DNA of 64,000 nt from Arenimonas terrae (GTDB lineage: Bacteria > Pseudomonadota > Gammaproteobacteria > Xanthomonadales > Xanthomonadaceae): contig NZ_SMDR01000001.1 of NCBI RefSeq assembly GCF_006265115.1, positions 62,001 through 126,000 of the forward strand. Direction: 5' to 3'. Shown here piece after piece: positions 52,426-61,674 of this stretch. How positions within the stretch are numbered: position 1 is the first letter of the stretch; each line of letters starts with the position of its first letter. The position numbers and the translations under genes are program-made. A model generated the notes under the pieces. It ran no database searches and had not been told where the DNA came from. It saw only the letters and a list, made by a program, of their open reading frames with translations.

Positions 52426-53667
52426 ATGACGGCGCAGCTGCGGCGCGCGGTGTGGTGGCTCGGCGCCTGCCAGTGCGTCTTCTGGGGCGTGCTGTACTAC
52501 GGCTTTTCCGTGGTGCTGGTGCCGATCGACCGGGCCCTGGTCGCCTCGCAGGCGACGGTGGCGGGCGCCTTTTCCTGCGGCCTGCTGCTGATGGCCCTGG
52601 TCGCGCCGCGCATCGGGCGCTGGCTCGACCAGGGCCGGGGCCCGGTCGTGGTGCGTGTCGGCGCCGCGCTGGCCGTGTCCGGGCTGGTGGCCCTGTCGCA
52701 GGTGGGATCGGTCGCGGGTCTGTACGCCGCGTGGTGCGTGCTGGGCCTGGCGATGGCGGCACTGCTGTACGAATCGGCCTTCGCGCTGGTCATCCGCGCC
52801 GTCGACGACACCGGCAACCGCCTGCGCGCCCTGGCCGCGGTGACGGTGATGGGCGGCCTGGCGAGCACGCTCTTCCTGCCGCTGTTGGCGCTGGTCGTCG
52901 AGCGGTTGGGATGGCGCCAGACGCAGCTGGTGGCGGCGGGCTTCGTGCTGCTGGCGGCGGTGGCGATGGAGCGGCGGGTGTTTCCGGCGCTGCCGTCCCA
53001 GGCCGGACGGCCGACGCCGGCGGTTCCGGTGCGACGCTCGCGACGCGAAGCGCGTTTCCTGGCGCTGGTCGCCTGCTTCTCGACGGCCAGCATCGCGGCG
53101 ATGGCGGTGACGACGCTGTTGATCCCGCTGCTGGTCCAGCGCGGGGTGTCGGCACCGCTGGCGGCGACGGTGCTCGCCATGCTCGGCATCGCCCAGCTTC
53201 CGGGGCGCCTGTGGATGCTGCGCGGCGGCGCGCAGCCGTCGCCCGGCCATTTCGCCGCGCTGCCGCTGGGGCTGCAGGCGCTGGGATTGGCCGGCATGGC
53301 TTGCGCGCCCGGCATCGGTGTTGCCGCGGCTTCAGTGGCGGTGTTCGGTCTCGGCGCGGGGCTGCATACGCTGGCGCGGCCCTGGCTGGTGCAGCGTCTG
53401 TACGGCGTGCAGGCTGCCGGCTACTGGAATGGCCAGGTCGCGCGGGTGCAGGGTTTCGCCAGGGCGCTCGGCCCGGTGCTGGCCGTGGCCCTGGCCGCCG
53501 TCAGCAGTGCGCCGATCGTGCTGGGGGCGCTGTGCGTCACGATGTTCGCGCTGGCCGTGCTCGCCCCGGCGCTGTTGCGCGAAGCCGCGCCCGCAGACCG
53601 CTTCGACGACGCGGTGCCGCCGCCGGCTGCGGCGCCCTGTCACATTTCCGAAACCGGAGGCGCCTAG
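52426..53667 (+). CDS. MFS transporter in the arsenic cluster
   Basis: A 413-residue, 12-helix MFS protein. It starts TAQLRRAVWWLGACQCVFWGVLYYGFSVVLVPI and has a short hydrophilic central loop (AGRPTPAVPVRRSRREARFLALVA). Its place between the ArsO-like flavoprotein and ArsR suggests it exports an arsenical or an arsenic-related product, perhaps ArsK-like, but nothing in the sequence itself proves the substrate. ATG 52426 lies eight bases after the upstream stop. Part of the same transcript as arsN1. Confidence 0.78.
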   Translation: MTAQLRRAVWWLGACQCVFWGVLYYGFSVVLVPIDRALVASQATVAGAFSCGLLLMALVAPRIGRWLDQGRGPVVVRVGAALAVSGLVALSQVGSVAGLYAAWCVLGLAMAALLYESAFALVIRAVDDTGNRLRALAAVTVMGGLASTLFLPLLALVVERLGWRQTQLVAAGFVLLAAVAMERRVFPALPSQAGRPTPAVPVRRSRREARFLALVACFSTASIAAMAVTTLLIPLLVQRGVSAPLAATVLAMLGIAQLPGRLWMLRGGAQPSPGHFAALPLGLQALGLAGMACAPGIGVAAASVAVFGLGAGLHTLARPWLVQRLYGVQAAGYWNGQVARVQGFARALGPVLAVALAAVSSAPIVLGALCVTMFALAVLAPALLREAAPADRFDDAVPPPAAAPCHISETGGA

Positions 53668-53690
53668 GCTGTCTTGCCTCGATTCGATGA

Positions 53691-53706
53691 TTCCACCACT
53701 ATGGAA
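53691..53706. promoter_or_regulatory. candidate ArsR operator overlapping the arsR start
   Basis: TTCCA-N6-TGGAA is a perfect 5-bp inverted repeat ending two bases before ATG 53709. ArsR family repressors bind short palindromes at their own promoters, so this is a plausible site. It is short and unproven. Confidence 0.4.
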
Positions 53707-53708
53707 CC

Positions 53709-54065
53709 ATGGATACCAAGACCGCCGTTCCCGCTCTAGCTGCCCTGGCGCAAGCCTCGCGGCTGAGCATCTTCCGCTGGCTCGTCGAACGCGGGCCGGA
53801 AGGCGCGCTGCCGGGCGAGATCGCCGAACAGCTCGAGCTGCCGGCCGCGACGCTGTCCTTCCATCTCAAGACCCTGCAGCACGCCGGCCTGGTCGACTCG
53901 GTGCGCAGCGGCCGCAACATCCGCTACCGCGCCGACTTCGCGGCGATGCAGGCGCTGGTCGATTTCCTCAGCCAGAACTGCTGCGGGGGCGATCCGTCCA
54001 AATGCGCGCCCGAAGTCGCGGTATCGGCGGCCGCCATTCCCGTGCGCGCCCGGCGAAGCCGATGA
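53709..54065 (+). CDS. arsR: ArsR-family metalloregulatory repressor
   Basis: A 118-residue ArsR/SmtB repressor. The winged helix is [57 protein letters not shown]. The C-terminus has C91-C92 and C99 ([15 protein letters not shown]), an arrangement found in ArsR proteins with C-terminal arsenite-binding thiols. It should release DNA on binding As(III) and derepress the downstream GAPDH-arsJ genes. It is the second regulator in the cluster, next to the MarR-type one. Confidence 0.88.
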   Translation: MDTKTAVPALAALAQASRLSIFRWLVERGPEGALPGEIAEQLELPAATLSFHLKTLQHAGLVDSVRSGRNIRYRADFAAMQALVDFLSQNCCGGDPSKCAPEVAVSAAAIPVRARRSR

Positions 54066-54132
54066 GGCCTTGCGAACCCAGGCGCTGCCTCGCGCGCGCC
54101 GACCTTTTCCTTTCGAGACCGGAGTTTTCACC

Positions 54133-55137
54133 ATGGCACTGAACGTTGGCATCAACGGCTTCGGCCGCATGGGCCGCCTGACCCTGCGCGCGGCTTGGGG
54201 CGATCCGGCGCTGCGCTTTGCGCAGATCAACGACCCCGCCGGCGACGCCGCCACCCTCGCGCACCTGCTCAACTTCGATTCGGTGCACGGGCGCTGGGAC
54301 CGGGAAGCCGTGGCCGACGGCGACGCGATCGTGATCGACGGCCAGCGCATTCCGGTGACCCGCAACAAGGAGCTGGCCGCGACCGACTGGTCGGGCTGTG
54401 ATGTGGTGATCGAGGCCTCGGGCAAGTTCCGCAAGCCCGACGTGCTGCAGCCCTACCTCGACCAGGGCGTGAAGCGCGTGGTCGTCACCGCGCCGGTGAA
54501 GGCCGCCGGCGCGCTGGACGTCGTGATGGGGGTGAACCACCAGCGTTTCGATCCGTCGAAGCACCGCATCGTCTCGGCGGCCTCCTGCACCACCAACTGC
54601 TTCGCGCCGGTGGTCAAGGTGATCCACGAGAACCTCGGCATCCGGCACGGCAGCCTCACCACCATCCATTCGCTGACCAATACCCAGACCATAATCGACG
54701 CCCCGCACAAGGACCTGCGCCGCGCCCGTTCCTGCGGCAGCAGCCTGATCCCGACGTCCACGGGTTCGGCCACCGCCATCGCCGAGATCTTCCCCGAGCT
54801 CAAGGGCCGGCTCGACGGCCATGCCGTGCGCGTGCCGCTGACCAATGCCTCGCTGACCGACTGCGTGTTCGAAGTCGAGCGGCCCACGACCGTGGCCGAG
54901 GTGAACGCGCTGCTGAAGGCGGCGGCCGAAGGCGCGCTGAAGGGCTTCCTGGGCTTCGAGCAGCGGCCGCTGGTGTCCATCGATTTCCTGCACGATCCGC
55001 GCTCGTCCATCGTCGACGCGCTGTCCACGCTGGTGATCAACGGCACGCAGGTGAAGATCTACGCCTGGTACGACAACGAGTGGGGCTACGCGAACCGCAC
55101 GGCCGAACTCGTGCGCCTGGTCGGCGCCGCGGGCTGA
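54133..55137 (+). CDS. ArsJ-associated glyceraldehyde-3-phosphate dehydrogenase
   Basis: A 334-residue class I GAPDH. The NAD-binding start is [14 protein letters not shown], the catalytic cysteine is C152 in [13 protein letters not shown], and NEWGYANR is near the C-terminus. In ars clusters with arsJ this enzyme is thought to use arsenate instead of phosphate to make 1-arseno-3-phosphoglycerate, which ArsJ exports. Its stop lies two bases before the arsJ start. A separate glycolytic copy presumably exists outside the window, inferred from the context. Confidence 0.9.
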   Translation: MALNVGINGFGRMGRLTLRAAWGDPALRFAQINDPAGDAATLAHLLNFDSVHGRWDREAVADGDAIVIDGQRIPVTRNKELAATDWSGCDVVIEASGKFRKPDVLQPYLDQGVKRVVVTAPVKAAGALDVVMGVNHQRFDPSKHRIVSAASCTTNCFAPVVKVIHENLGIRHGSLTTIHSLTNTQTIIDAPHKDLRRARSCGSSLIPTSTGSATAIAEIFPELKGRLDGHAVRVPLTNASLTDCVFEVERPTTVAEVNALLKAAAEGALKGFLGFEQRPLVSIDFLHDPRSSIVDALSTLVINGTQVKIYAWYDNEWGYANRTAELVRLVGAAG

Positions 55138-55139
55138 CG

Positions 55140-56366
55140 ATGTTTTCGCGCCTGGCCCCCGAGGTCCGCCAGTACCTGGTCGTCACCGGGAACTACTGGG
55201 TGTTCACGCTCTCCGACGGCGCCCTGCGCATGCTGGTGGTGCTGCACTTCCACCAGCTCGGCTATTCGCCGCTGGAAGTGGCGATGCTGTTCCTGTTCTA
55301 CGAGGTCTTCGGCGTCGTCACCAATCTGGTGGGCGGCTGGCTCGGGGCGCGCATCGGCCTGAACCGGACGATGAACCTCGGGCTGGCATTGCAGGTGGTG
55401 GCGCTGGGCATGCTCACCTTGCCGGCGGCCTGGCTGACGGTGCCGTGGGTGATGGGCGCGCAGGCGCTGTCGGGCGTCGCCAAGGACCTCAACAAGATGA
55501 GCGCCAAGAGCAGCATCAAGCTGCTGGTGCCGAACGACCGGCAGGGTGTGCTGTACAAGTGGGTGGCGGCGCTCACCGGTTCGAAGAACGCGCTGAAGGG
55601 TGTGGGCTTCTTCCTGGGCGGTGCGCTGCTGTCGACGGTGGGCTTCACGGGTTCGATGGTGGGCATGGCGGGCGTGCTGCTGGGCGTCTGGCTGCTGAGC
55701 CTGGTACTGCTGCGTCGCGACCTCGGCAAGGCGAAGAACAAGCCGAAATTCTCGCAGATGCTGTCCAAGAGCCGTGCGGTCAATCTGCTGTCGGCGGCGC
55801 GGCTGTTCCTGTTTGGCGCCCGCGACGTGTGGTTCGTGGTCGCGCTGCCGGTCTTCCTCGCGACGTCGCTGGGCTGGGACTTCTGGCGCATCGGCGGCTT
55901 TCTCGCCGCGTGGCTCATCGGTTATGGCGCCGTGCAGTCGGTGGCGCCGTGGGTGACCGGGCGCCGCAGCAGCAAGGTGCCGGATGGCCGCGCGGCCTTC
56001 GCATGGGCGGCGGTGCTGGCGGTCGTGCCGGCAGCGATGGCCCTGTTGCTGGGGCTGGAACCCCAGACGGTGCTGGTCGCCGGCCTGGCGGTGTTCGGCG
56101 TGCTGTTCGCGGTCAACTCCTCGCTGCACAGCTACCTGATCGTCAGCTACGCCGCCGAAGACGGCGTGTCGCTCGATGTCGGTTTCTACTACATGGCCAA
56201 TGCGATGGGCCGCCTGCTGGGCACGGTGCTGTCGGGCTGGGTGTTCCAGGCGGCGGGGCTGGCGGCCTGCCTGTGGGTGTCGGCGGGCTTCATCGTGGTC
56301 GCGGCCCTGGTGTCGATGGCGCTGCCGCGCCATCTGCCGGGGGCGCGCACTTCGAGGACGGGCTAG
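55140..56366 (+). CDS. arsJ: organoarsenical effux permease ArsJ
   Basis: A 408-residue MFS permease with 12 helices. The start VRQYLVVTGNYWVFTLSDGALRMLVVLHFHQLGYSPLEVAMLFLFYEVFGVVTNLVGGW and the segment DLNKMSAKSSIKLLVPN are characteristic of ArsJ. With the upstream GAPDH it forms the two-step arsenate resistance module: arsenate is incorporated into 1-arseno-3-phosphoglycerate and pumped out. The TAG stop overlaps, on a CTAG palindrome, the stop of the convergent gene. Confidence 0.92.
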   Translation: MFSRLAPEVRQYLVVTGNYWVFTLSDGALRMLVVLHFHQLGYSPLEVAMLFLFYEVFGVVTNLVGGWLGARIGLNRTMNLGLALQVVALGMLTLPAAWLTVPWVMGAQALSGVAKDLNKMSAKSSIKLLVPNDRQGVLYKWVAALTGSKNALKGVGFFLGGALLSTVGFTGSMVGMAGVLLGVWLLSLVLLRRDLGKAKNKPKFSQMLSKSRAVNLLSAARLFLFGARDVWFVVALPVFLATSLGWDFWRIGGFLAAWLIGYGAVQSVAPWVTGRRSSKVPDGRAAFAWAAVLAVVPAAMALLLGLEPQTVLVAGLAVFGVLFAVNSSLHSYLIVSYAAEDGVSLDVGFYYMANAMGRLLGTVLSGWVFQAAGLAACLWVSAGFIVVAALVSMALPRHLPGARTSRTG

Positions 56367-57928
56367 TCGGGCAGTCCCGCCAGCCGCAGCCCCTCTCCGA
56401 ACCGCGCCCGGTTCTCGGCGCGGTGGATCGGCAGCCATTCGCCGAGGCTGCCGCCCCGGAGTGATGGATCCAGCGCACGGACGCGTTGCATCGCCAGCCG
56501 CGCTTCATCGTTGCGGCCGGCCAGCGCATGGCCCGCCGCCGCCACGGCCGCGGCGATCAGCAGGCTGGGCATATTGCCCAACGCCTTCTCCGCCATGGCG
56601 GAGGCAGCGTCGTAGCGCCCGGCGAAGAAGTGGGCGAGGGCGATGCCGGCTTCCATGCGGAACATTTCCGGGTCCAGCGGGCTCAGGCGCATGGCATGGG
56701 CCAGATGTTGCATGGCGCTGTCGGTTTCGCCGCGGAAGATGCGCAGGAAGCCGCCGAGGAACCAGGCCGGGGCGAAGTTGGGATTCAGCAGCAGGGCGCG
56801 GTCGATCAGGGCGATGCCGCCGTCCAGGTCGCCGGTGAGGTGGCCGAGTGCGTGGCCGGCGCGGGTCAGTGCGACCGCGTCGTCGCGGCCCAGCACCACC
56901 GCGCGGCGGGCCAGGCGTTCGCCTTCGGTGATTTCGGTGGCGCGGTCGCTCATCCAGCCGTTGACCTTGCGCCAGAAGATGCACCAGGCGGCTCCGGCGT
57001 GGGCCGAGGCGAAGTCCGGGTCGAGTTCGATGGCCCGGTAGAAGAGCGGCAACGCTTCGTCCATGTCGCTGCGGCTGCCAGCATGCAGTTTCGCCATGCC
57101 GCGCAGGTAGTAGTCGTGGGCATCCAGGCTGCCGGTGGGCTTGCGTTTGGCGCGTTCGATCTCGGCGCGTTCGACCTGGGGCGCGATCGCGCCGACCACG
57201 CTTTCGGCGATCCGGTCCTGCAGTTCGAACAGGTCGTCGAGGGTGCTTTCGAAGCGTTCGGCCCACAGGTGGGTGCCGGTGGTCGCATCGATCAGCTGCC
57301 CGGTGATGCGCACCTTGTCGCCGGCCTTGCGCACGCTGCCTTCCAGCACGTACCGCACGCCCAGCGTCCGGCCGACTTCCTTCACGTCCACGGGCTGGCC
57401 CTTGTAGCTGAAGCTGGAATTGCGGGCGATGACAAACAGCCAGCGCACGCGCGACAGCGAGGTGATGATTTCCTCGACCACACCGTCGGCGAAATAGTCC
57501 TGCGCCGGGTCGCCGCTGAGGTTCTGGAAAGGCAGGACGGTGATGGACGGCTTGTCGGGGAGGGCGAGCGCCGGCGTGGCCGGCCCGTCGGGCGGCGCGG
57601 CTTTCGCGGCTTCATCGAGCTCGCCGACGAAGCGGAAGCCCTTGCGTGCGACGGTCTTGACCAACCGCTGCTCCGACCCGGTGTCGCCGATCGCCTTGCG
57701 CACGGCGTTGAGGTGGCTGGTGATGGTGGACTCGGAGACGATGCGGCCCTGCCACACCGCGTCGAGCAGTTCGTCCTTGCCGACGACACGGTCGCGGTGC
57801 TGGACCAGGTAGAGCAGCAGGTCGAAGACCTGGGGGCCGATAGGCACGGGCTGGCCGCGGCGGGTCAGTTCCCGGCGGTCGGGGTCTAGGGCGACGTCGG
57901 CGAACAGCAGCGGCAAGGTGGGCCTCAT
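56363..57928 (-). CDS. OmpR-type winged-helix/TPR regulator (CadC-like N-terminus)
   Basis: A 521-residue protein. Residues 5-100 form an OmpR/CadC-type winged helix (FDLLLYLVQHRDRVVGKDELLDAVWQGRIVSESTITSHLNAVRKAIGD). Residues 125-245 resemble the adenylate-cyclase-associated domain often written as TolB-like (KPSITVLPFQNLSGDPAQDYFADGVVEEIITSLSRV..FVIARNSSFSYKGQPVDVKEVGRTLGVRYVLEGSVRKAGDKVRITGQLIDATTGTHLWAERFE). TPR-like repeats follow to the end. No receiver domain or transmembrane helix is present. It is probably a transcription factor of unknown signal. Its stop overlaps that of arsJ, but it is not part of that transcript. Confidence 0.82.
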   Translation of the reverse strand: MRPTLPLLFADVALDPDRRELTRRGQPVPIGPQVFDLLLYLVQHRDRVVGKDELLDAVWQGRIVSESTITSHLNAVRKAIGDTGSEQRLVKTVARKGFRFVGELDEAAKAAPPDGPATPALALPDKPSITVLPFQNLSGDPAQDYFADGVVEEIITSLSRVRWLFVIARNSSFSYKGQPVDVKEVGRTLGVRYVLEGSVRKAGDKVRITGQLIDATTGTHLWAERFESTLDDLFELQDRIAESVVGAIAPQVERAEIERAKRKPTGSLDAHDYYLRGMAKLHAGSRSDMDEALPLFYRAIELDPDFASAHAGAAWCIFWRKVNGWMSDRATEITEGERLARRAVVLGRDDAVALTRAGHALGHLTGDLDGGIALIDRALLLNPNFAPAWFLGGFLRIFRGETDSAMQHLAHAMRLSPLDPEMFRMEAGIALAHFFAGRYDAASAMAEKALGNMPSLLIAAAVAAAGHALAGRNDEARLAMQRVRALDPSLRGGSLGEWLPIHRAENRARFGEGLRLAGLPD

Positions 57929-58008
57929 TGAAGCGCGCCGCGGCTTGGTTCGCGCGGTCGTGGGGAGTTTAGCCGAGGTGTCCGGGTACGGCGGCCCCCA
58001 CTCCCCAA

Positions 58009-58033
58009 CCCCTCCCCCGCGAGGGGCGAGGGG
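58009..58033. repeat. short GC-rich hairpin, possible REP-like element
   Basis: CCCCTC at 58009-58014 can pair with GAGGGG at 58021-58026 or 58028-58033 in the spacer between the wHTH-TPR gene and the SDR gene. Purine/pyrimidine-rich palindromes of this type recur in many xanthomonad intergenic regions. A similar purine-rich stretch occurs near 33168-33210. Copy number cannot be judged here. Confidence 0.35.
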
Positions 58034-58160
58034 CTTTGAGCCGGTTTGGACGGAAATCCAAGGGATCTTCAAGGCGGGTGCAAGGACTTCCCCGCGGCTG
58101 GAATCCAATCTGGCCACGCACCGGCGGCACCGCGCCGCCGGACCCAATGGGAGATTCCTC

Positions 58161-58922
58161 ATGAAGATCGTCGTCATCGGCGGCACCGGCCTGATCGGCT
58201 CCAAGCTCGTCGCCATCCTGCGCGAGCGTGGCCACGACGTGCTGCCCGCCGCCCCCAACACCGGTGTCAACACCATCACCCGCGAAGGGCTGGCCGAAGC
58301 CATGGACGGGGCCGAGGTCGTGGTCGACGTCGCGAATGCGCCGGTGTGGGAGGACCAGGCCGTGCTCGACTTCTTCGAGACCTCGGGCCGCAACCTGCTG
58401 GCCGCCGAACGCGCCGCCGGCGTACGCCACCACATCGCCCTGTCCATCGTCGGCAGCGAGCGGCTGCCGGACAACGGCTACTTCCGCGCCAAGGTCGCGC
58501 AGGAGAACCTGATCAAGGCCTCGGGCATTCCCTACAGCATCCTGCGCGCCACCCAGTTCTTCGAGTTCGTCGCCGGCATCGCCCAGTCGGCCACCGTCGG
58601 ACATGAGATCCGCATGTCGCCGGCGCTGATCCAGCCGATCGCCTCCGACGATGTGGCCGCCGTGCTGGCCGATGTCGCGCTGGCGGCGCCGCTCAACGGC
58701 ACCACCGAAGTCGGCGGCCCCGAGGCCCTGCCGATGGACGAACTGGTGCGGCGTTTCCTGAAGGCCACCAACGACAGCCGCGAAGTCGTTCCGGACGTGC
58801 GTGCGCGCTATTTCGGGTCCGTGCTCGACGACCAATCGCTGACCGCCGGCAAGGACGCGCGTCTGGGAAAGATCGGTCTCGATCAGTGGCTGGCCCGGAC
58901 CGCGGCTGCGGCGCTGCGGTGA
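58161..58922 (+). CDS. NAD(P)-binding atypical SDR (NmrA/YwnB-like)
   Basis: A 253-residue Rossmann protein. The dinucleotide motif is IVVIGGTGLIGSKLV, and the rest fits the atypical SDR group: DVANAPVWEDQAVLDFFETSGRNLLAAERAAGVRHHIALSIVG, YFRAKVAQENLIKASGIPYSILRATQFFEF. The classic YxxxK pair is present in the form YFRAK. Members include quinone reductases and NADPH sensors. ATG 58161 follows GGGAG. It precedes an EmrAB-type pump with 29 bases between and may be cotranscribed. Confidence 0.88.
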   Translation: MKIVVIGGTGLIGSKLVAILRERGHDVLPAAPNTGVNTITREGLAEAMDGAEVVVDVANAPVWEDQAVLDFFETSGRNLLAAERAAGVRHHIALSIVGSERLPDNGYFRAKVAQENLIKASGIPYSILRATQFFEFVAGIAQSATVGHEIRMSPALIQPIASDDVAAVLADVALAAPLNGTTEVGGPEALPMDELVRRFLKATNDSREVVPDVRARYFGSVLDDQSLTAGKDARLGKIGLDQWLARTAAAALR

Positions 58923-58951
58923 TTCCACCGGCACCCGAAGGAGCAGGGAAG

Positions 58952-60046
58952 ATGGAAACGGTCACCGGAAAAGTCGCCTCCGCCGCCGGAAGCCCCGCGA
59001 CCGGCGTGATGCCGGCGCGGTCGGGAAGCAGGCGGAAGGTCGGCCTGCTGCTCTGCGCCGCCGCGGTGGCGACCGCGATCGCCGGCTGGACCTGGGCGGA
59101 ATCGACGGGGCAGGCCGTGACCGACAATGCCTACGTGCACGGCGACGTCACGTCCTTGGCGCCCAAGGTCGCCGGCTACGTCACGGCCGTGATGGTGCAG
59201 GACAACCAGGCGGTGCAGGCCGGCGATGTGCTGTTCCGGATCGACGACCGCGACCACCTCGCGCGGCTGGCCCAGGCCGAGGCCAATGTCCAGGCAGCGC
59301 GGGCCCGGCTGGTCAATGTCGACGCGGAAGCCCGACTCCAACAGGCCCTGATCCGCCAGGCCCAGGCCCAGCGGCGTTCGCAGTTGGCCGAGGTGGCGCT
59401 GGCGACCAGACTGGCCGAGCGTCGCCGCGAACTGGCCGCGAAGAACTATGTTGCGCAGAGCCAGGTGGACGAAAGCGATGCGGCGCAGTCGCGTGCCGAA
59501 GCCGGGGTATCGGCGGCCTCGGCGACGGTGGACGCGCAGCTGCAGCGCATCGCCGTGTTGGCCACGCAGCGTGAAGCCGCCGTCGCCGCGGTGGCGCAGG
59601 CCGAGGCGATGCGCGACCTGGCCCGCATCGACCTGGAAAGCACCGTGGTGCGGGCGCCTGTCGAGGGCGTGGTCGGCAATCGCCAGGTCCGTGTCGGACG
59701 GCTGGCGGCCCCGGGCGTGCCGCTGCTCGACATCGTGCAGGTGGACGACCTGTGGATCGTCGCCAACTTCAAGGAAACCCAGCTCGAGCATGTCCAGCCG
59801 GGGCAGCTGGTGCGGATCACCGTCGACGGGTACCCGGATGTGGGCTTCGACGGCGTGGTGGACAGCTTCGCGCCGGGCAGTGGATCGGCCTTCAGCCTGC
59901 TGCCGGCCGACAACGCGACCGGCAACTTCGTGCGCGTGGTGCAGCGCGTGCCGGTGAAGATCCGGTTTGTCGACGACATCCTGCCGGGTCGCCTGGTGCC
60001 GGGCCTGTCGGCACGGGTCGAGATTCACCTGGACAGCGGATCATGA
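58952..60046 (+). CDS. HlyD/EmrA-family membrane fusion protein
   Basis: A 364-residue periplasmic adaptor. One N-terminal transmembrane helix (about 28-48, RKVGLLLCAAAVATAIAGWTW) is followed by lipoyl-like halves (AYVHGDVTSLAPKVAGYVTAVMVQDNQAVQAGDVLFRID and IVRAPVEGVVGNRQVRVGRLAAPGVPL-like), a long coiled coil of about residues 105-205, and a beta-barrel domain (LWIVANFKETQLEHVQPGQLVRITVDG). It links an inner-membrane MFS pump to an outer-membrane channel. The stop overlaps the MFS start (ATGA). AAGGAG lies about 9 bases upstream of the start. Confidence 0.92.
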   Translation: METVTGKVASAAGSPATGVMPARSGSRRKVGLLLCAAAVATAIAGWTWAESTGQAVTDNAYVHGDVTSLAPKVAGYVTAVMVQDNQAVQAGDVLFRIDDRDHLARLAQAEANVQAARARLVNVDAEARLQQALIRQAQAQRRSQLAEVALATRLAERRRELAAKNYVAQSQVDESDAAQSRAEAGVSAASATVDAQLQRIAVLATQREAAVAAVAQAEAMRDLARIDLESTVVRAPVEGVVGNRQVRVGRLAAPGVPLLDIVQVDDLWIVANFKETQLEHVQPGQLVRITVDGYPDVGFDGVVDSFAPGSGSAFSLLPADNATGNFVRVVQRVPVKIRFVDDILPGRLVPGLSARVEIHLDSGS

Positions 60047-61674
60047 GTCCCGCCGTCGCCACCGCGGATCGCCACCGGTCGGCGGCAGGCGGGCTGCTGT
60101 TCGTCGGCATCGTACTGGCGGCGCTCACCGAGGCCTTCGCCGGCACGGTGCTCTCGCTCGGCCGGGCCGACCTGATCGGCGACACCCATGCCACGCCCGA
60201 TGAGTTCGCCTGGCTCGACATCGGTTATGTGGCGATGAAGTTCATCGGTTTCCTGGTGGCGCCATGGTGGCTGGCGCGACTCGGGCCGCGACACGTGGCG
60301 CTGACGGCGAGCCTGGTCATGGGTGCGGCCTGCGGCCTGGCGGCCGCGACCACGCAGCTTGATCTGTTGATTGCCCTGAGGTTCGTCCAGGGGCTTTCCG
60401 GCGGCGCCCTGTTGGTCGCAGGCCAGGCCGCGCTGTTCCTTCACTACCCGCGTGCACAGCAGCCGCTCCTGCAGGCGCTGTTCGCGACGGGTGCGGTGGT
60501 CGCCCCGGCGACGCTGGCGCCGGCCCTGCAGGGTTGGCTGATCGACAGCCAGTCCTGGACCTGGACCTTTTTCGGCATCGTGCCGATGGCGCTGGCCGCG
60601 GCGGGCTTGCTGCTGATCGCCGACGAACCGGCTCCCACCACGGCCACGCGCCATCCATTCGACCGGGCCGGCCTCGCCCTCATCGCGGTCGCGCTGTCCT
60701 GCCTCACCTATGTCTTCAGCCAGGGCAGCCGCTGGGACTGGTTCGAGGAACCGCGCATCGTGTGGCTGACGGTGGTCGCGGTCGCGAGCTTGTCGGCCTT
60801 CGTGTACCAACAGCGTCGGGCCGGGGACGGCGCGCTGCTGGATCTGTCCGTGTTCCGGTCGGAAGACTTCAACTTCGCCTTTGCCGTCAGCTTCGTCGCG
60901 GGCGCCGCGCTGTTTGGCAGCGTCTTCCTGATCCCGGCCTTCGCGGTGTCTGTGCTCGGCTTCACGGCGGCCGAAGCCGGCTTGCTGCTGCTACCCAGTG
61001 GCGTGCTGTTCGTCGCATCGTTGCTGGTCGCGGCCTTTCTGATGCAGCGGCGCGGACTGCCGCCGGTAGCCACGGTGCCATTCGGAATCCTGATGATCAT
61101 GGCGGCGATGTGGATGTTGTCCGGGTCCACCCGGGATAGCGGTGCCGACGACATGATGCCGGCCATCCTGCTGCGCGGCTTCGGCCTGGGCTTCCTGTTC
61201 CTTTCGATCACGTTGATCGCGTTCGGCAAGCTAGATGCGCGGAACCTGGCCTCCGGCATCGGCCTGTTCAACACCGGCCGCCAGCTCGGCGGCCTGATCG
61301 GCGTTGCCGGCCTGCAGACCCTGATCGAACACCAGGCCGCCAGCCACGCGTCGGTGGTGGGCGCGACCCTGTCGGCAGGAAGTCCGGCCGTCGCCGATCG
61401 TCTGTCGGCGATCACGGCAATGCTGGTCGCGCGCGGCATGGACGCGGCGGCGGCCGGAAAGGGCGCGATGAGCCTGCTGGGCCGCACCGTCGCCGGTCAG
61501 TCCACTGTGCTCGCCTTCGACACGGCCTTCGCCGCGGTGGCGCTGTTGTTCGTGGCGGCCGCGCCGGTGCTGGTCTGCATCAAGGTCGTGCTGGCGAAGC
61601 AAGCAAAAGCGCGCGCTGGCGGAATCCGGCGTCTCAAGACGGAGGTTCCGGCGCATACGCAACCCAGCCCTTGA
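60043..61674 (+). CDS. MFS drug-efflux pump, EmrB/QacA (DHA2) type
   Basis: A 543-residue MFS protein with about 14 helices, typical of DHA2. The first helix is GLLFVGIVLAALTEAFAGTVLSLGRADLIGD, and an RFVQGLSGGALLVAGQAALF stretch forms a family motif. Together with the overlapping EmrA-like protein it should export hydrophobic toxins, antibiotics or uncouplers. The C-terminal end overlaps the convergent methyltransferase gene by 41 bases. The substrate is unknown. Confidence 0.92.
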   Translation: MSPAVATADRHRSAAGGLLFVGIVLAALTEAFAGTVLSLGRADLIGDTHATPDEFAWLDIGYVAMKFIGFLVAPWWLARLGPRHVALTASLVMGAACGLAAATTQLDLLIALRFVQGLSGGALLVAGQAALFLHYPRAQQPLLQALFATGAVVAPATLAPALQGWLIDSQSWTWTFFGIVPMALAAAGLLLIADEPAPTTATRHPFDRAGLALIAVALSCLTYVFSQGSRWDWFEEPRIVWLTVVAVASLSAFVYQQRRAGDGALLDLSVFRSEDFNFAFAVSFVAGAALFGSVFLIPAFAVSVLGFTAAEAGLLLLPSGVLFVASLLVAAFLMQRRGLPPVATVPFGILMIMAAMWMLSGSTRDSGADDMMPAILLRGFGLGFLFLSITLIAFGKLDARNLASGIGLFNTGRQLGGLIGVAGLQTLIEHQAASHASVVGATLSAGSPAVADRLSAITAMLVARGMDAAAAGKGAMSLLGRTVAGQSTVLAFDTAFAAVALLFVAAAPVLVCIKVVLAKQAKARAGGIRRLKTEVPAHTQPSP

